From Anaeramoeba flamelloides (lineage: Eukaryota > Metamonada > Anaeramoebidae): a DNA stretch of 64,000 nt. A program made the translations under genes and the position numbers. Of the stretch, positions 46,521 to 57,732 are shown one piece after another (position 1 is the first letter of the stretch; the number at the start of each line of letters is the position of its first letter). A model generated the notes under the pieces. The model worked only from the letters and a program-made list of their open reading frames with translations, was not told the origin of the DNA and did no database searches. Location of the stretch: contig JANTQA010000042.1 of the NCBI GenBank assembly GCA_027625915.1, forward strand, positions 5,840,001 to 5,904,000, written 5' to 3'.

Positions 46521-47686
46521 TATCTATAGAGTACTCAAGTAATTGTTTGATAGCTTAAGTAGATCTAATTATTTTGAAAATAATTATAATTTTAAGGAGG
46601 GTTTGATGTGAATTTGAAAATGATAATTTATTGTTTTTGTTTTTCGATTGATTGAATATTATAGCAAACAATTATAATTTATTTAGTCGTCATTCTAATC
46701 AGTGGGTGAGTTATAATATTAAAAATTATCTTCTTATAAAAAGGGATTGGATATTAAATATTAAAAATTACATATCATTTTTTGTAATATACACAACTAA
46801 AAATCTTATCAGGGATTTTTTTCACTACTTTATGTTAATATTTTGATAATAAAGTTTATTGTTTAAAACTGAGTTATTCCAAAACTTAGTGGTTTTATTG
46901 TTAAAGTGTATTTTTGTAAACTTCCTTTACAGATATTAAGATTTTTTCTTCAACAAAAAAATTTTTTTTCGATAATTCAGAAATATGTTGCCCATTTTAA
47001 ACATTTTAAAAAATGAGAGTAATGAATTAGATTTTTAAAAAAATAATTCATTTCTAAAATATCTTTGATAATAGTCAGTTTGGTTTTGTATTAATCAGAT
47101 TTTTAAATTATTTTTCAATTTTGAGAGGTGGTAATTTTTTAAATTTGTGATTAAATTTACTGAACAATCTTATTGAGTATATGAGTTAGTTTAAGGAAAA
47201 TATTTGAAAAATTTGCCTCTAGTAAGAGAATAATCATCAAGAGAAAATGAAAGGATGTTAATTTAAGGTGAAACCAAAGAATTAATTTTAATTGAAATCA
47301 ATCAGTAATGTAAAAAAGAGACTTTTAAAAAACCAAGAGTAGAAACACAATTACAAATTGAGAATGTGTTTTTTGTTGATTTAAAAAGAAACCATCCATT
47401 TCTGAAAAAACTAATTTTTTTTACTTTTCATTTTTTTTATTTCCTCTTCAAATTTAAATTGTAAAATAATTTCTTTTTTTTTTTTCTTTTTTTTTTCAAT
47501 CTTCTGAAAACCACAACCTTTCTTTTTTTTTCTTTTTCAATAATTTGTTTTTTATTTCTTTTTTTTTTTTTTTTTAATAAGCAATCCCTTTTTTAAATTA
47601 AAAAAAACTTTTTACTTTATTTTTTTTTTCTGTCTCAAATAAAAATCACCAAAAAAAAAAAAAAAAAAAAAAAAAACAGAACAAAA

Positions 47687-48241
47687 ATGAGTAAATCTCA
47701 AAAGAATTTCAAAAAAAAAAACCAAAGAAAAAACAACAACAAAAAAAAAGTCAAAAAAGCAAAAAAAAAAGTTGTTGAATTACCAAGTGGACACACATAC
47801 ATCAGCAAAAAACAAAGAAACGATGATCTCAAAAAAATGATTGCCTGTAATTGCCAAGTTGGAACACACAATTTAGAAAAACAAATGGGAGACTATGTTT
47901 ACAAAAGAAGAAAAGAAGGTGTCTATATCATCAACATTGCACAGGCCTGGGAAAAGCTCATGTTTGCAGCCAGAGTAATTGCCTCGATCCCAAACCCTGA
48001 AGATGTTGTCCTTGTTTCTGCTAGACCATATGGTCAAAGAGCTATCCTTAAATTCTCCAAATATCTTGGTGTTAAGGCTTTAGCTGGAAGATTTATTCCA
48101 GGTACATTCACTAATCAAATCCAAAAAGCTTTCCTTGAACCTCTTTTAATTATTGCCACAGACCCAAGAACTGATGCTCAAGTAAATTATTCCTTATTTT
48201 TTTTTTTTTTTTTTTTTTTTTTGTGTTATTTGCTTTTTTAT

Positions 48242-48307
<66 letters not shown>

Positions 48308-48745
48308 CTTTTAAAAAATTCCCAATCAAAACAAACCACCAAACTAAAAAAAAATTTGATTTTCCTTTTTCTTTTTCAAATTCTTTCAACAAAACAACAA
48401 TTCAAACAAAATTAGCCAATCAGAGAAGCCAGTTATGCAAATATTCCAGTTATCTGTTTATGTGATACTGACTCCCCATTAAACTTTGTTGATGTTGCCA
48501 TTCCATGTAACAACAAAGGAAAATACTCTATTGGGTTCATTTATTGGTTACTTGCCAGAGAAGTCTTGAGATTAAAAGGAATGTCAAGAGAAAAAGAATG
48601 GGAAGTCATGCCAGATCTGTTCTTTTACAGAGACCAATCTGAAATTGAAGAACAACTCGAAGAAGAAGAACGTAAAAAACGAGAAGAAGAAGAAGCCAGA
48701 AGAGAACAAGAAAACGAATCAGAACCTGAATCTGAAAAAATCTGA
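47687..48745 (+). CDS. RPSA: 40S ribosomal protein SA (uS2)
   Basis: Two exons, 47687-48181 and 48416-48745, joined at [17 protein letters not shown] by a 234-bp intron with three T tracts. The product is a core component of the small ribosomal subunit. Diagnostic segments are [87 protein letters not shown] and [13 protein letters not shown]. The N-terminus carries about 37 extra residues, mostly lysine and asparagine, before the conserved core; the ATG at 47687 is chosen because the frame is open from there, and an internal ATG lies just before MIACNC. The frame ends at TGA 48743-48745, but a single base less in the preceding A6 would open it to 48857 with an acidic tail containing AWGEEKWDEKEKEKGEEWND, like the tryptophan-containing acidic tails of other RPSA proteins. 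The real protein probably ends there. Confidence 0.92.
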
Positions 48746-48857
48746 TAATGAATCTTCCGTTGAAGAAGTTGCTTCTTCAGATAATGAAGAAGACGCCTGG
48801 GGTGAAGAAAAATGGGACGAAAAAGAAAAAGAAAAAGGAGAAGAATGGAACGATTAA
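48746..48857 (+). CDS. RPSA: Probable C-terminal acidic tail of RPSA, in a shifted frame
   Basis: Directly after the RPSA stop, the neighbouring frame continues the composition of the C-terminus without a break: [20 protein letters not shown] and then GEEKWDEKEKEKGEEWND, stop TAA at 48855-48857. Tryptophans spaced in an acidic tail are typical of eukaryotic RPSA. One base too many in the A6 run at 48735-48740 would explain the break. Confidence 0.65.
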
Positions 48858-51803
48858 GCAATGAAACAAATCTTTTTAAAAAAAATAAATTTGGAGATTT
48901 TTTTTTTTATTAATTCTTTATTTAGAGACTTCGAATAAATTATTGAAATTTTTTTATCTTAAATATATAATTTACTGTGCACATATTATGAAATTGAGAA
49001 TTGTATTTATATAAATATATCTATCTATATATATATATTTTATTCTTTCGATCAATAATACTCTCTTTTCAATTTCATAATGTGATCAACAAAAATTTAG
49101 CATTTGAAAAGATCTAATATAGAAATCAATAAAAGATACTTTTATTTTTTTTTTTTCTTTGGAATATTCTTTATTATTTTTATTTGTTTATTTCCATGTT
49201 AATTCAAAATTTTAGTCTATAAACAGAGATAAAAAGATGGAAATTTCGTTTCTACAGAAAATGTAGTAAATTCTTGTTGTTAACAGTTTATCTGAAAACT
49301 TTTGTTGATTCAACAAATAGTAACATTTTACTCTTATTTTGGAAATTTAAAACATGCATGTGAACATTACTGAACAATATTCAGTGATCCAAGATATTGA
49401 ACCTTTGAAAGCAAAATGTCTTTCATTGCTTTGTTTGTGAAAAGAATAATAATAAATCAGAACTGAAATGTTGAATTATCAATTATTTCGACTTTTTTTT
49501 TATTTGAATTTTGGTTGTTATCATTATTGTTAATTAGGTGGAGGCCATTCAGAAAAATTCGATTACATTTACTAAAATGCAGAATTTATTTATGACATTT
49601 TATATTAGTAATAATATATGCAAGGTTAAATTCATAAGGCAGTTTTCTGGAAAAAAACGAAAAGAAAAAAGATGTTTTCTGAAAAAACAGGAAAGGAAAA
49701 AATAACTATTAATTATTTCAAGAAACGGGAGTATACTATAATAATTATAAATATAGGTTTTCGCTATTTTTTAGGTTTTTTTTTTTTTTTTTTTATTGTT
49801 TTAATTGTAATTTTCATTTCCTTTCTTTTTCTTTTTTTTGTTGAACAAAATTTTTTTTCATTTTTTTTTTTTTAAAGGAATGACAGGTAGGTGTTCTAAT
49901 ACTACCAATTATATTACTAAAATAAGAAAACCCACATTTATCATAGGTTTTAGATAAATATGGAGTAATTTTGTATAAGCATTACATGCATATAAAAAAG
50001 TTTTTTTTTTATCTTTTTTCTGATAATTTTTTAATCTTTATTGATGTTTTGTAAGCTATTTCAAATAAAGCGGGGAAAATTTATTTGAAAATATATTTTT
50101 TAAACCCAATCTTCAAAAAAGTATTAAAACATCCAAAATCATTAACTAATATTTATTGATTCTTGATAATAATTCAATTGGTTTCTTAATATTGTATTAC
50201 ATAAAAAAATATATGAAATTTTCTGATATCTCGATTTTATCTGATATTTTTTAAGAGTGAAAATTGGTGTTTATTATTTTCTTTGTGATTGAAAAAATCG
50301 TTTTACGGACTTTTTTAATCTCAACAAATTTTCCAATAGATTGAAAACTTATAACTGCATTTTGTTGTTTAAAAAATCATTTGTACCCTTTCCAGATTTC
50401 CAGTTTTTTATGGAAATTGTTCGTAAATTGTTTTCACCAAAAAAAGGCACTATATTTTTTTCATTTTTTTGGTATTTATTTCAACAAACATATTTTGAAA
50501 TAAATACCTTAGACATTTATTCAATCAATATTAATATTAAACTTAATTTGGTAAAGTCAATTAATGAATACTTTCACTAACAAAGATGATTTTTTATGAA
50601 ATGTCAATAAAAATGTCACACTTTTTTGGAAATACCTTATATGGTTGTTTACATATTATCAAAGGATGGACACTACTCTTCTTTTTTATTTAAACAATTT
50701 ATTTTCATTTTAATGGGAATCTTTTGACTATTTAATTTTAAATATACCACAATGCCCGAAATTGACAAAATCTACCTGCCATAGTAAAATATTTTTTGAT
50801 TATAAAATTATCAGTTAAAGTTTCCTTTTTATTATTGTTTTTTTTTTCTGGTCAAGCATTATATGTGTAGAGAGTAAGTGTGATGGTATATTATGGTTCC
50901 TTGGATTGAATTATCGGAATCTAAAAAATAGTAATTCCCCCAAATTTTAAAAACGAAATGAATATTACTTTGGATGTTCTATTCTGATCATTTTTATTTC
51001 ATGTATATTTGTTAATGAGTTGACTATTTCTAGGTAAATAGTTATAAAAAATGTTTTCAAAAAAATCCAATAATTTTTTTCTAATTTAACCCCCAAGTAA
51101 AAACATATATTTGTATATATATATATATATATATATATCAGATTTTTTATTTTAAAAATCATAACTAACACTTTAAAAACATTAAGTAAAATAAAATAGG
51201 GGTATTTTTTGAAATGTCAAAATTGTCGAAATTAATTTTTTTCATATTTATGAAAATTATCTTGATTATTATCATCATTCTGAATTTTTTTTAAGGTTCC
51301 CAAGTATATGTGAGAGGGGGGTCAAAATGATAATTTTGTGATTGCAGGTATTTTATAACTGAAATTATAGAAAATTCAACATTATGAAATCATCAATACT
51401 AAAAATTTTTAAAATTTGGTTTGAAAACCAATTTTAACCACCAAAATTAAGGAAAATCTTTTTTCCCTTCTAACAATTTATAAAGGTCGAATTGATTTTA
51501 GTTATTTTTTTTTCAAAATCCTGGCCAAAATTCTCTAATATGCCATCCAACACTACTCTGACATACCTTAACCCACACAAACTTGCCATGCTCTAGTATA
51601 TTCTAACCTACTCCCAAAAAGCGAGTTCCAAATTCCTAGAGCCAATATATTTCAATGGGATTGACTATTGTAAAAAAATTGAGAATCTAACCAATTTTAA
51701 AATTTACTAATTTTCCATAAAATGGTCTTTTCATATTTTTTTTTTTACTTTATTTGAATTTTGTATTTTATTTTTTACTTGTTTAGATTTTAAAATTAGA
51801 TTC
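48858..51803. other. Gene-free stretch between RPSA and F2 copy B
   Basis: No gene supported. Contains a TA repeat (about 49010-49038), T runs, a TA microsatellite (about 51115-51137), and a less AT-rich, non-repetitive patch at 51530-51660 (including CATCCAACACTACTCTGACA) that has no coding frame and is not explained. Confidence 0.5.
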
Positions 51804-52339
51804 TAAACCCCATTCCAAAATTTTGGACACATCCAAAATCAAAAATAGGCAAAATAAATCTCAATTTATTATATTTTTCCAAACTTAAATTAAATAACAC
51901 ATTTAAGTTACATAGTATTAAAAGTTTATATAAGTAAACATTTTCATCCAAATAAAAGAAAAAAATATAAAATAAACAAATAAAAAACGGGGTATCTAAA
52001 ATAATGAAACCAGCTGAACAAAAAATGTATTGGTAAATTGGTCGAAATTTCGCTAACGATTGTTGATCGATCAAATGATAAGATACCATCGTCCAATTGT
52101 ATGTGATTTTTCTATTTAACAAACTCAACACAAAAATTTTATCAAACCATCGAAAAAAAATTCCAGATCTTACGAAACAGATTACATAACTCGAAAAATA
52201 GAAAATGAAAACAAAAACAAAAAAGACAAAAAATGAAATAGTTTGTAAAATCAAAATTCTTTCCAAATTGAATTTAAAGCGTGGTATTGTTATTCTTTCA
52301 ACTGTTTCAACTGTGTCCAAATTTTTGGAATTTAGTTTA
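51804..52339 (-). repeat. Inverted-repeat element F2, copy B
   Basis: 536 bp. The ends read TAAACCCCATTCCAAAATTT then TGGACACA on the left, and on the right the inverse of TAAACTAAATTCCAAAAATT then TGGACACA. The element aligns over its full length with copy A (26207-26743) when inverted, including the TTGATCGATCAA block. One minus-strand frame stays open through almost the whole element and into both ends, but it starts without ATG, is rich in F/I/L/Y as AT-rich DNA gives by chance, and is not open in copies A or C. It is therefore treated as non-coding. The GGACACA ends point to the Tc1 group. Confidence 0.75.
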
Positions 52340-52667
52340 TAATAATATATTAACTAAACAAAGAAAAAGGTAAATAAAATTTTTTTCGTTGTAATTTGAA
52401 ATAAATAAAGAAAAAACGAAAGTGAAAATTCAAAATTATGATTTTTTTATGAAATTTTATTTAGTTTTAGATTTTTTATTCCGTTAATCTATAAGATTTT
52501 TCGTACATAATTTGATCAAGTAAGCGTTATAATTAAGGACTGGTAATATTATTTTTTTTTTTAAATTAATTAATTATATAAAATATAGAAGGCAAGTCAG
52601 TCTTATACAAACAATTCAAAAAAAAGTTCTTTCAGGATTTTTAAAATTATTCTTGGGTGAAAGTCAT
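52340..52667. other. 3' flank of the RRM gene, no gene
   Basis: AT-rich, no feature beyond the likely 3' untranslated part of the minus-strand RNA-binding protein gene. Confidence 0.5.
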
Positions 52668-54142
52668 TTAATTTTCTTCTGATTCTTCATCAAAAGCTCT
52701 AATTGGCTATTGTTTTAAAAAGGATAATGTTATTAAGGGTTTAAGGTGTACAAAAATAAATAAATTGTGAATAACGAAAGGACTCCAAATTTGGAGCTGA
52801 GAAAAAAAAGGCAAAAAGAAACAATCAAAACACTTACTTCAAAAGCTACTTTAACGAAAGCGGTTCGTCCACCAATTTCGGTTTCGTTTACTTGGAGGGC
52901 TTCGTCTCTGCTTTCTTCGTCAGCAAATTCAACAAATCCAAATCCTTTTGATCTGCCATTTCTGGATTGGATTACTTTTGCTCTTGAAGGTTCGTAATCT
53001 GTGAATGCTTCAAGAAGATCGTCGTCAGTGAATTCAAAAGGAATGTTAGTAATAAAAAGAACAGTTTCACTTGGATTCTTTTCGTCAAAATTTGGTCTTC
53101 TTTGGAATCTTCTTCCGCCAAATCCTCTTCCTCTTCCTCTTCCTCCAAATCCTCTTCCTCTAAATCCTCTTCCTCCAAATCCTCTTCCGCCATATCCTCT
53201 TCCACCATATCCTCTTCCACCATATCCTCTTTCTCCAAATCCTCTCTCTCCAAATCCTCTCTCTCCAAATCCTCTTTCTCCATATCCTCTTTCTCCATAT
53301 CCTCCAAATTCACGGTATGGATTATAGTATGGTTCTTCGTAATATCCTCTACCATATCCCATTCTCTGTATTTGTTAAATTTAAAATTGTGTAAATTTTT
53401 TTTTTTTCGAATTTATAAGAGAAGAAAAAAGAAAAGGAATAAGCCAATAGAGTAAAAAAGAAATAAAAAGAAAAAAGCAAATGAAAAAGAAAAAAAAAAA
53501 AGGAAATTTACATATGGGTTGAAATATCTTCCTCTACCTCTGAATCCACCTCGACCTCTTCCTCTGAATCTTACACGGCCTCTTCCTCTTCCTCTTCCTC
53601 TTCCTCTTCCTCTTGATCTTCTTTTTGATCTGTTAGGATCTGAAAATTCAACAACGATTTCGCGTTCGTCAACTTCTTGGTGGTTAAGGCCTTCAATTGC
53701 TTTTTCTGCACCTTCAATTGTTTCCATTTCTAAAAATCCATAACCTAAGCTTCTGTTTCCTCTTCTAATGATTGTAACTTCTTTACTAAAAAGGGTTTTT
53801 TTCAAAAATTAATTGTTTTTTTAGGTGGGTTTTATATATTTTGTTTTGATCAGAAATGAAAATGAGGAAAATGAAGAAAGTTTTTAGGAGAAAGTTCTTT
53901 TTTATTTTTTGTTCTTTGTGTGTTTTTTTATTATTTTTTCTCTTTTTGTTCTTTTTGTTCTTTTTGTTCTTTTTTTGTTTTTGTTTTTGTTTTTGTTTTT
54001 TTTTTTTTTGTTCGAAAGAAAAGAAACAATCTTACACTTTTCCAAATTCACCAAATGCTTCTTCAAGTGATTCTTCAGTTGAATTAAAAGAGATATTTCC
54101 CAAGTATAATTTGGTTGTTGCTTCTGTTTTCTTTTCGCTCAT
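52668..54142 (-). CDS. RNA-binding protein with two RRM domains and a glycine/arginine-rich centre
   Basis: Four exons: 54142-54036, 53785-53512, 53365-52838 and 52706-52668, with donors GTAAGA, GTAAAT and GTAAGT and TTTTAG, ACAG and ATAG acceptors. The joined frame has no stop and encodes 315 residues. RRM1 (about 10-85) has RNP2 KLYLGNIS and RNP1 SLGYGFLEM; the first junction falls inside FGEFGKVKEVTIIRRGN and restores a normal RRM. An RG-rich block follows (RGRGRGRGRGRV...), then five-residue GYGERG/GFGERG/GYGGRG repeats encoded by a 15-bp minisatellite, then RRM2 (about 225-302) with RNP2 VLFITNIPF and RNP1 SKGFGFVEF, and a short acidic end PIRAFDEESEEN. The layout recalls hnRNP-, nucleolin- or Gbp2-like proteins; likely roles are pre-mRNA or rRNA handling in the nucleus. 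A specific orthologue cannot be named. Confidence 0.88.
53130..53310 (-). repeat. 15-bp coding minisatellite in the RRM gene
   Basis: Tandem 15-bp units (plus strand CCATATCCTCTTTCT, CCAAATCCTCTCTCT and variants) encode G-Y/F-G-E/G-R pentapeptides. The number of units is likely to vary between alleles. The repeat also keeps the opposite strand open, producing long spurious plus-strand frames. Confidence 0.8.
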
Positions 54143-55904
54143 CACAAATAACTTTCACTACAAGACAAAGTAAAAATAATGAAAAAATGATTACCCCAAA
54201 ATAATAAACCTAGATTTAAAATGTTGTACTTTGAGAAGGTTCTATTTCGTTTGGTCTTTAAATATTGCTTAAAAAAAAACTCTTTTTTTCAAAAAAATGG
54301 TTTCTTTTGAAATCAAAAAGAGATAAATTTTTTGTTGGAAAAGTTACAAACTTTCAAACTTAGTCATTCTCTTTTTGATATTATTTTACGTCACTTAAAT
54401 TTTTATTTGGAAAAATCGAATAATTCTTTCCAAAAATAAATAGAATTGATTTAAATGGGTGTAGACTTTCACAAATTCTCAAATTTATGACACAGTCTAA
54501 AATGGTTGATTTAGTCTCTTCAAGTTTCTCAGAAAAAATACCGTTCTTTTTTTTTAAAATATGATTAATTTTTGTTGAAGATTATCCTGGGAAAGAAAAG
54601 ATAAGTATATCACAATATTGTTCCGTTGTAAGGATTTATAAAAGAGAAAGGATAAATTAATTTTTAAATCAAAAGTAAATTAACTATCATCTTGGCTTTA
54701 TCCTTGAACTACAATTGAACCCATTATCTAATGATTGGCTGACTGAAGAAAAACTAGAAACAAACTAATAGGTTTGAAGTAACACTTAAACGAGAAATAT
54801 GTGTCTTTCGATAACTGTAAAAAAAGAATCATAAAGTTCGTGAGGATTAAAGTTTGATATTGAAAACATGAAAGATTATTTTTTTTTTTTATTTTTTGTT
54901 GTTTTAGAACTCAAAAAATCCTTTCGTGATTATATTAGATCCTTTAAGGTGCAGGAACATTTTACCAATTTTGAAAAGCAGAATTTCTTAGAAACTGAAT
55001 CATTCAAATCATTTCTTAAATCAAATACATTGATTTTTTAATAAAAAAGAAGAGTGTTACAGATCCTCTTCTCATATATTTATAAACCAATTAAAAAAAG
55101 GGAAATCAATATGATTAAAAAAGGATCTAGAAAAATATAAAAAATAATTTATTTCTTGATCTAAGAAGAAATATTTGATAAACTTACTTCTTCTTGACTT
55201 GGTTTAATTTATAATTCTACTTCAAAAAACCTTTGTTTAGAAAATTTTTGATTAACAACCAATAGTAATAGTGATTTCTCAAAAATTCCCCAACATGAAT
55301 TTTTCATATCACATTTTCTTATAAATTTATCTATATCAAGTTTTGGCTACGAAATTATGATATTTTTTTTTATATTATTGAAGAAGTGTAAATTACACTC
55401 TAGACACCCCCGGACTTAAATTTTCTTTCAGGAATTTTGGAGTAAATCATAGATTTCATGATTATTAATTAATGAAAATAATTTAAAAACTATCACATTT
55501 TAAAATTATTTCCTTAAGATTTATTTCTTTTTTTTTGAGAAATCAATCTATTTTTTTAATAGGAAGGTTACTGCCAGAAAAAATGATCAATATTATCAAT
55601 ATTTTTCTTCTGTTTATACTTTAAACATTATTTACAAAATTTATTTGAATTTTCATTGATTTCGCAGTTATATCTATTTATGTAGCTAATAAATGTTCTG
55701 AATTATAGAACTGCCGAGCTTGAAGGAAAACTTAATTATCTTTAGTTTTAAATAAATATTTTTGGTTTTTAATTATTGTAAAATATTTTTTGGGAGTGCC
55801 GTGGTGTGTTGTAGAGCACTGAGTTTTTTTTTTATATAAGAAATAAATAGAAAATTTAAGAAAATTTCTTTTTATTGTCTTAAAAGTAAAAAAAGCTTAA
55901 GGTA

Positions 55905-55975
55905 GTTTTCCAGAATTCAAAAGAATTGACTAAAAACCGTTGGTTTTACCCCCATTCGTTTAAATTTCGGAAAAC
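55905..55975. repeat. Short hairpin repeat F7, copy 4
   Basis: GTTTTCCAGAATTCAAAAG on the left faces TTCGTTTAAATTTCGGAAAAC on the right; ACTAAAAACC and GGTTTTACC lie inside. Confidence 0.6.
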
Positions 55976-56230
55976 ATAATCAAAAATGTTGTCAAGTGCC
56001 TAGTGTTACTTGAGGTTTTCTGTTTTATTTCTAAAATCTATAGATTTTCGTTCGGTTTATTTGTGTTTTCTATTTATTTCAAAAAGTAAAAAAAAAAACC
56101 TAGAACACTTCACAAATAAAAAGAAAAACCCAAGAAAACCTAACAACTTTTTTTTTAATTCAAGAAATAAAAGGAAAATTTCTTAAAATTTCTGTTTTAT
56201 TTCTCAAATTAAAAAAAAAGATAACAGTTG

Positions 56231-56290
56231 ACTTTTCCAGAATTTAAAAGAATAGAGTCAAATTTTTGATTTTATTTATTTCTTGACTAT
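56231..56290. repeat. Short hairpin repeat F7, copy 5 (degenerate)
   Basis: The left arm ACTTTTCCAGAATTTAAAAG with AATAGAGTCAAAT is well kept; the right arm is eroded. It lies about 325 bp from copy 4, similar to the spacing of copies 2 and 3. Confidence 0.5.
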
Positions 56291-57732
56291 AAAAAAAAAT
56301 TAACCCCACCCCGTCTTGTAAAATTTAGCAACTCATTATATGGGTATTTATATATTTCTTTTTTAAGTTTGTTTAGTTTTTTTTAAAACCCAATTGATCT
56401 TATTTTTTGTTCGTAGGATAACTTTTATTAGAATTTCTAAATAAGCTAGAGATAAAATTTCTAATTTTATTTTGAATTTAAATTTCTTTTTATTTACTGA
56501 AATTGTCATATTTTCATTTTTCAATTATGGTTTATAAATAATAATTGTTTATTTTTTTTTATTTTGCATATTCCAGTAAAGTGTGTATTTATATAGGAAT
56601 TTTAATTATAATTTGTTTTTAGTTCATAATTATATATTCCGAACATGATATTTCTTTTGGATTACGATAAAAGATTTAAATAATCTAATTTTTAAACTAT
56701 TTGTTTAGAGAATTATTGTTGGATAATTGTTTACAGTTATTATATATTTCTTTTTCACACTTTTAAATTATAAACTATTTGTGAAAATTTTCACAAATAA
56801 GTACCCCAATATTTATTTTTTAAATATTTTGATAAATGCTACGAAATAACTATTTTAACTTTGTTAGGTTTTTGTACAAATTGAATAATAATTTCATAGG
56901 TTAGATTTAATTTCTGATTTAATTGATTTATATTTTCTTCATAATTAATTTTAAACACCCTGCAAACAAATTTTGATATTTTTTGCAAATATTTTCAGAA
57001 AAATGTATAAATTAGGTGTACAGTTGTACAACTAACCCAATTTTTAACTTTAGGGGTCTACAGTGATCACAATTATGTATGCTCAACCATTCAAACTGTG
57101 TTTCAAAATACAAAAAAACATGACATTTCTTCTTCTTGTCACAATACAGCATCCACTTTGTTATCCAGCAATAAAATACCGACTTTAAACCCAATTCTGA
57201 AGATCAACCCACTTGATTTTTTTAATAATGTTTAAAGTAGGAATATAATTTGTTGAATATTTTTCTTAATTTTCTCAAATTTTTCTTAAATTTCTCAAAT
57301 TTTTTGTTTGTTTTATGATAGATTATTTCTCAAAAAATTTACTCTATTTTTTCGAAGAATAAATTTACTAATTTGATCATTTATTTTTAGAATCGGTTTT
57401 TAATAAAAAGACTTTAAGAAATCAATATAATATTGTCTTGCCGTTTATTGCCATTTTCTTCGATTAGTAAGTGTAAAGCTATTCTATGACAAAAAAAACC
57501 CTTTTATTTTGAAATACAGATTTATCTTTTCAACAAGTATTTTTTTAACAAAAGAGGTAACCCTCATTTATTTTTAATACCAAAGTCAATAAAGTAACTA
57601 TTTTCACACAGAAACAATTAAAATTGATGCGCAACTTTGTTTATCGACTTTAGAGAAATGTATTCTTGTTTTTAAATAGAATTCATTTACCACAATTAAA
57701 TTTTTAGTGTCAAAATATCTGATTCTTTTTGT

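Larger units (their letters stand above)
42178..47686. other. Gene-free stretch between PAS and RPSA genes
   Basis: No gene can be supported over 5.5 kb. Short open stretches such as 43791-43976 (plus) have no ATG of their own and no recognisable domain. Visible items are a 33-bp palindrome (44371-44403), a G13 run (46508-46520) and T-rich tracts that lengthen towards 47450-47640, just upstream of RPSA. Confidence 0.5.
54143..57732. other. Gene-free stretch upstream of the RRM gene
   Basis: No intact gene. The RRM gene promoter should lie in the first few hundred bases. F7 hairpins are at 55905 and 56231. A segment at 55795-55828 (GTGCCGTGGTGTGTTGTAGA) and one at 57015-57230 are less AT-rich but show no coherent frame or RNA fold. 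Confidence 0.5.

Noticed and set aside
48150-48465. Frames through the poly-T tracts between the RPSA exons
   Set aside because: They translate homopolymer (phenylalanine or lysine runs) inside a clear GT..AG intron.
50341-50580. Open plus-strand stretch of 79 codons
   Set aside because: No ATG of its own, hydrophobic composition as expected by chance, no motif. A LINE remnant was considered but nothing matched.
51796-52320. 174-codon minus-strand frame inside F2 copy B
   Set aside because: It begins without ATG, runs into the inverted ends, is made of residues expected from AT-rich DNA, and is closed in the two other copies.
53001-53455. Long plus-strand frames opposite the RRM gene
   Set aside because: They are held open by the 15-bp repeat and RG-codon repeats of the real minus-strand gene.
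57012-57194. Cysteine-containing minus-strand frame of 60 codons
   Set aside because: The composition is less AT-rich than the flanks, but neither strand gives a recognisable transposase or gene segment.
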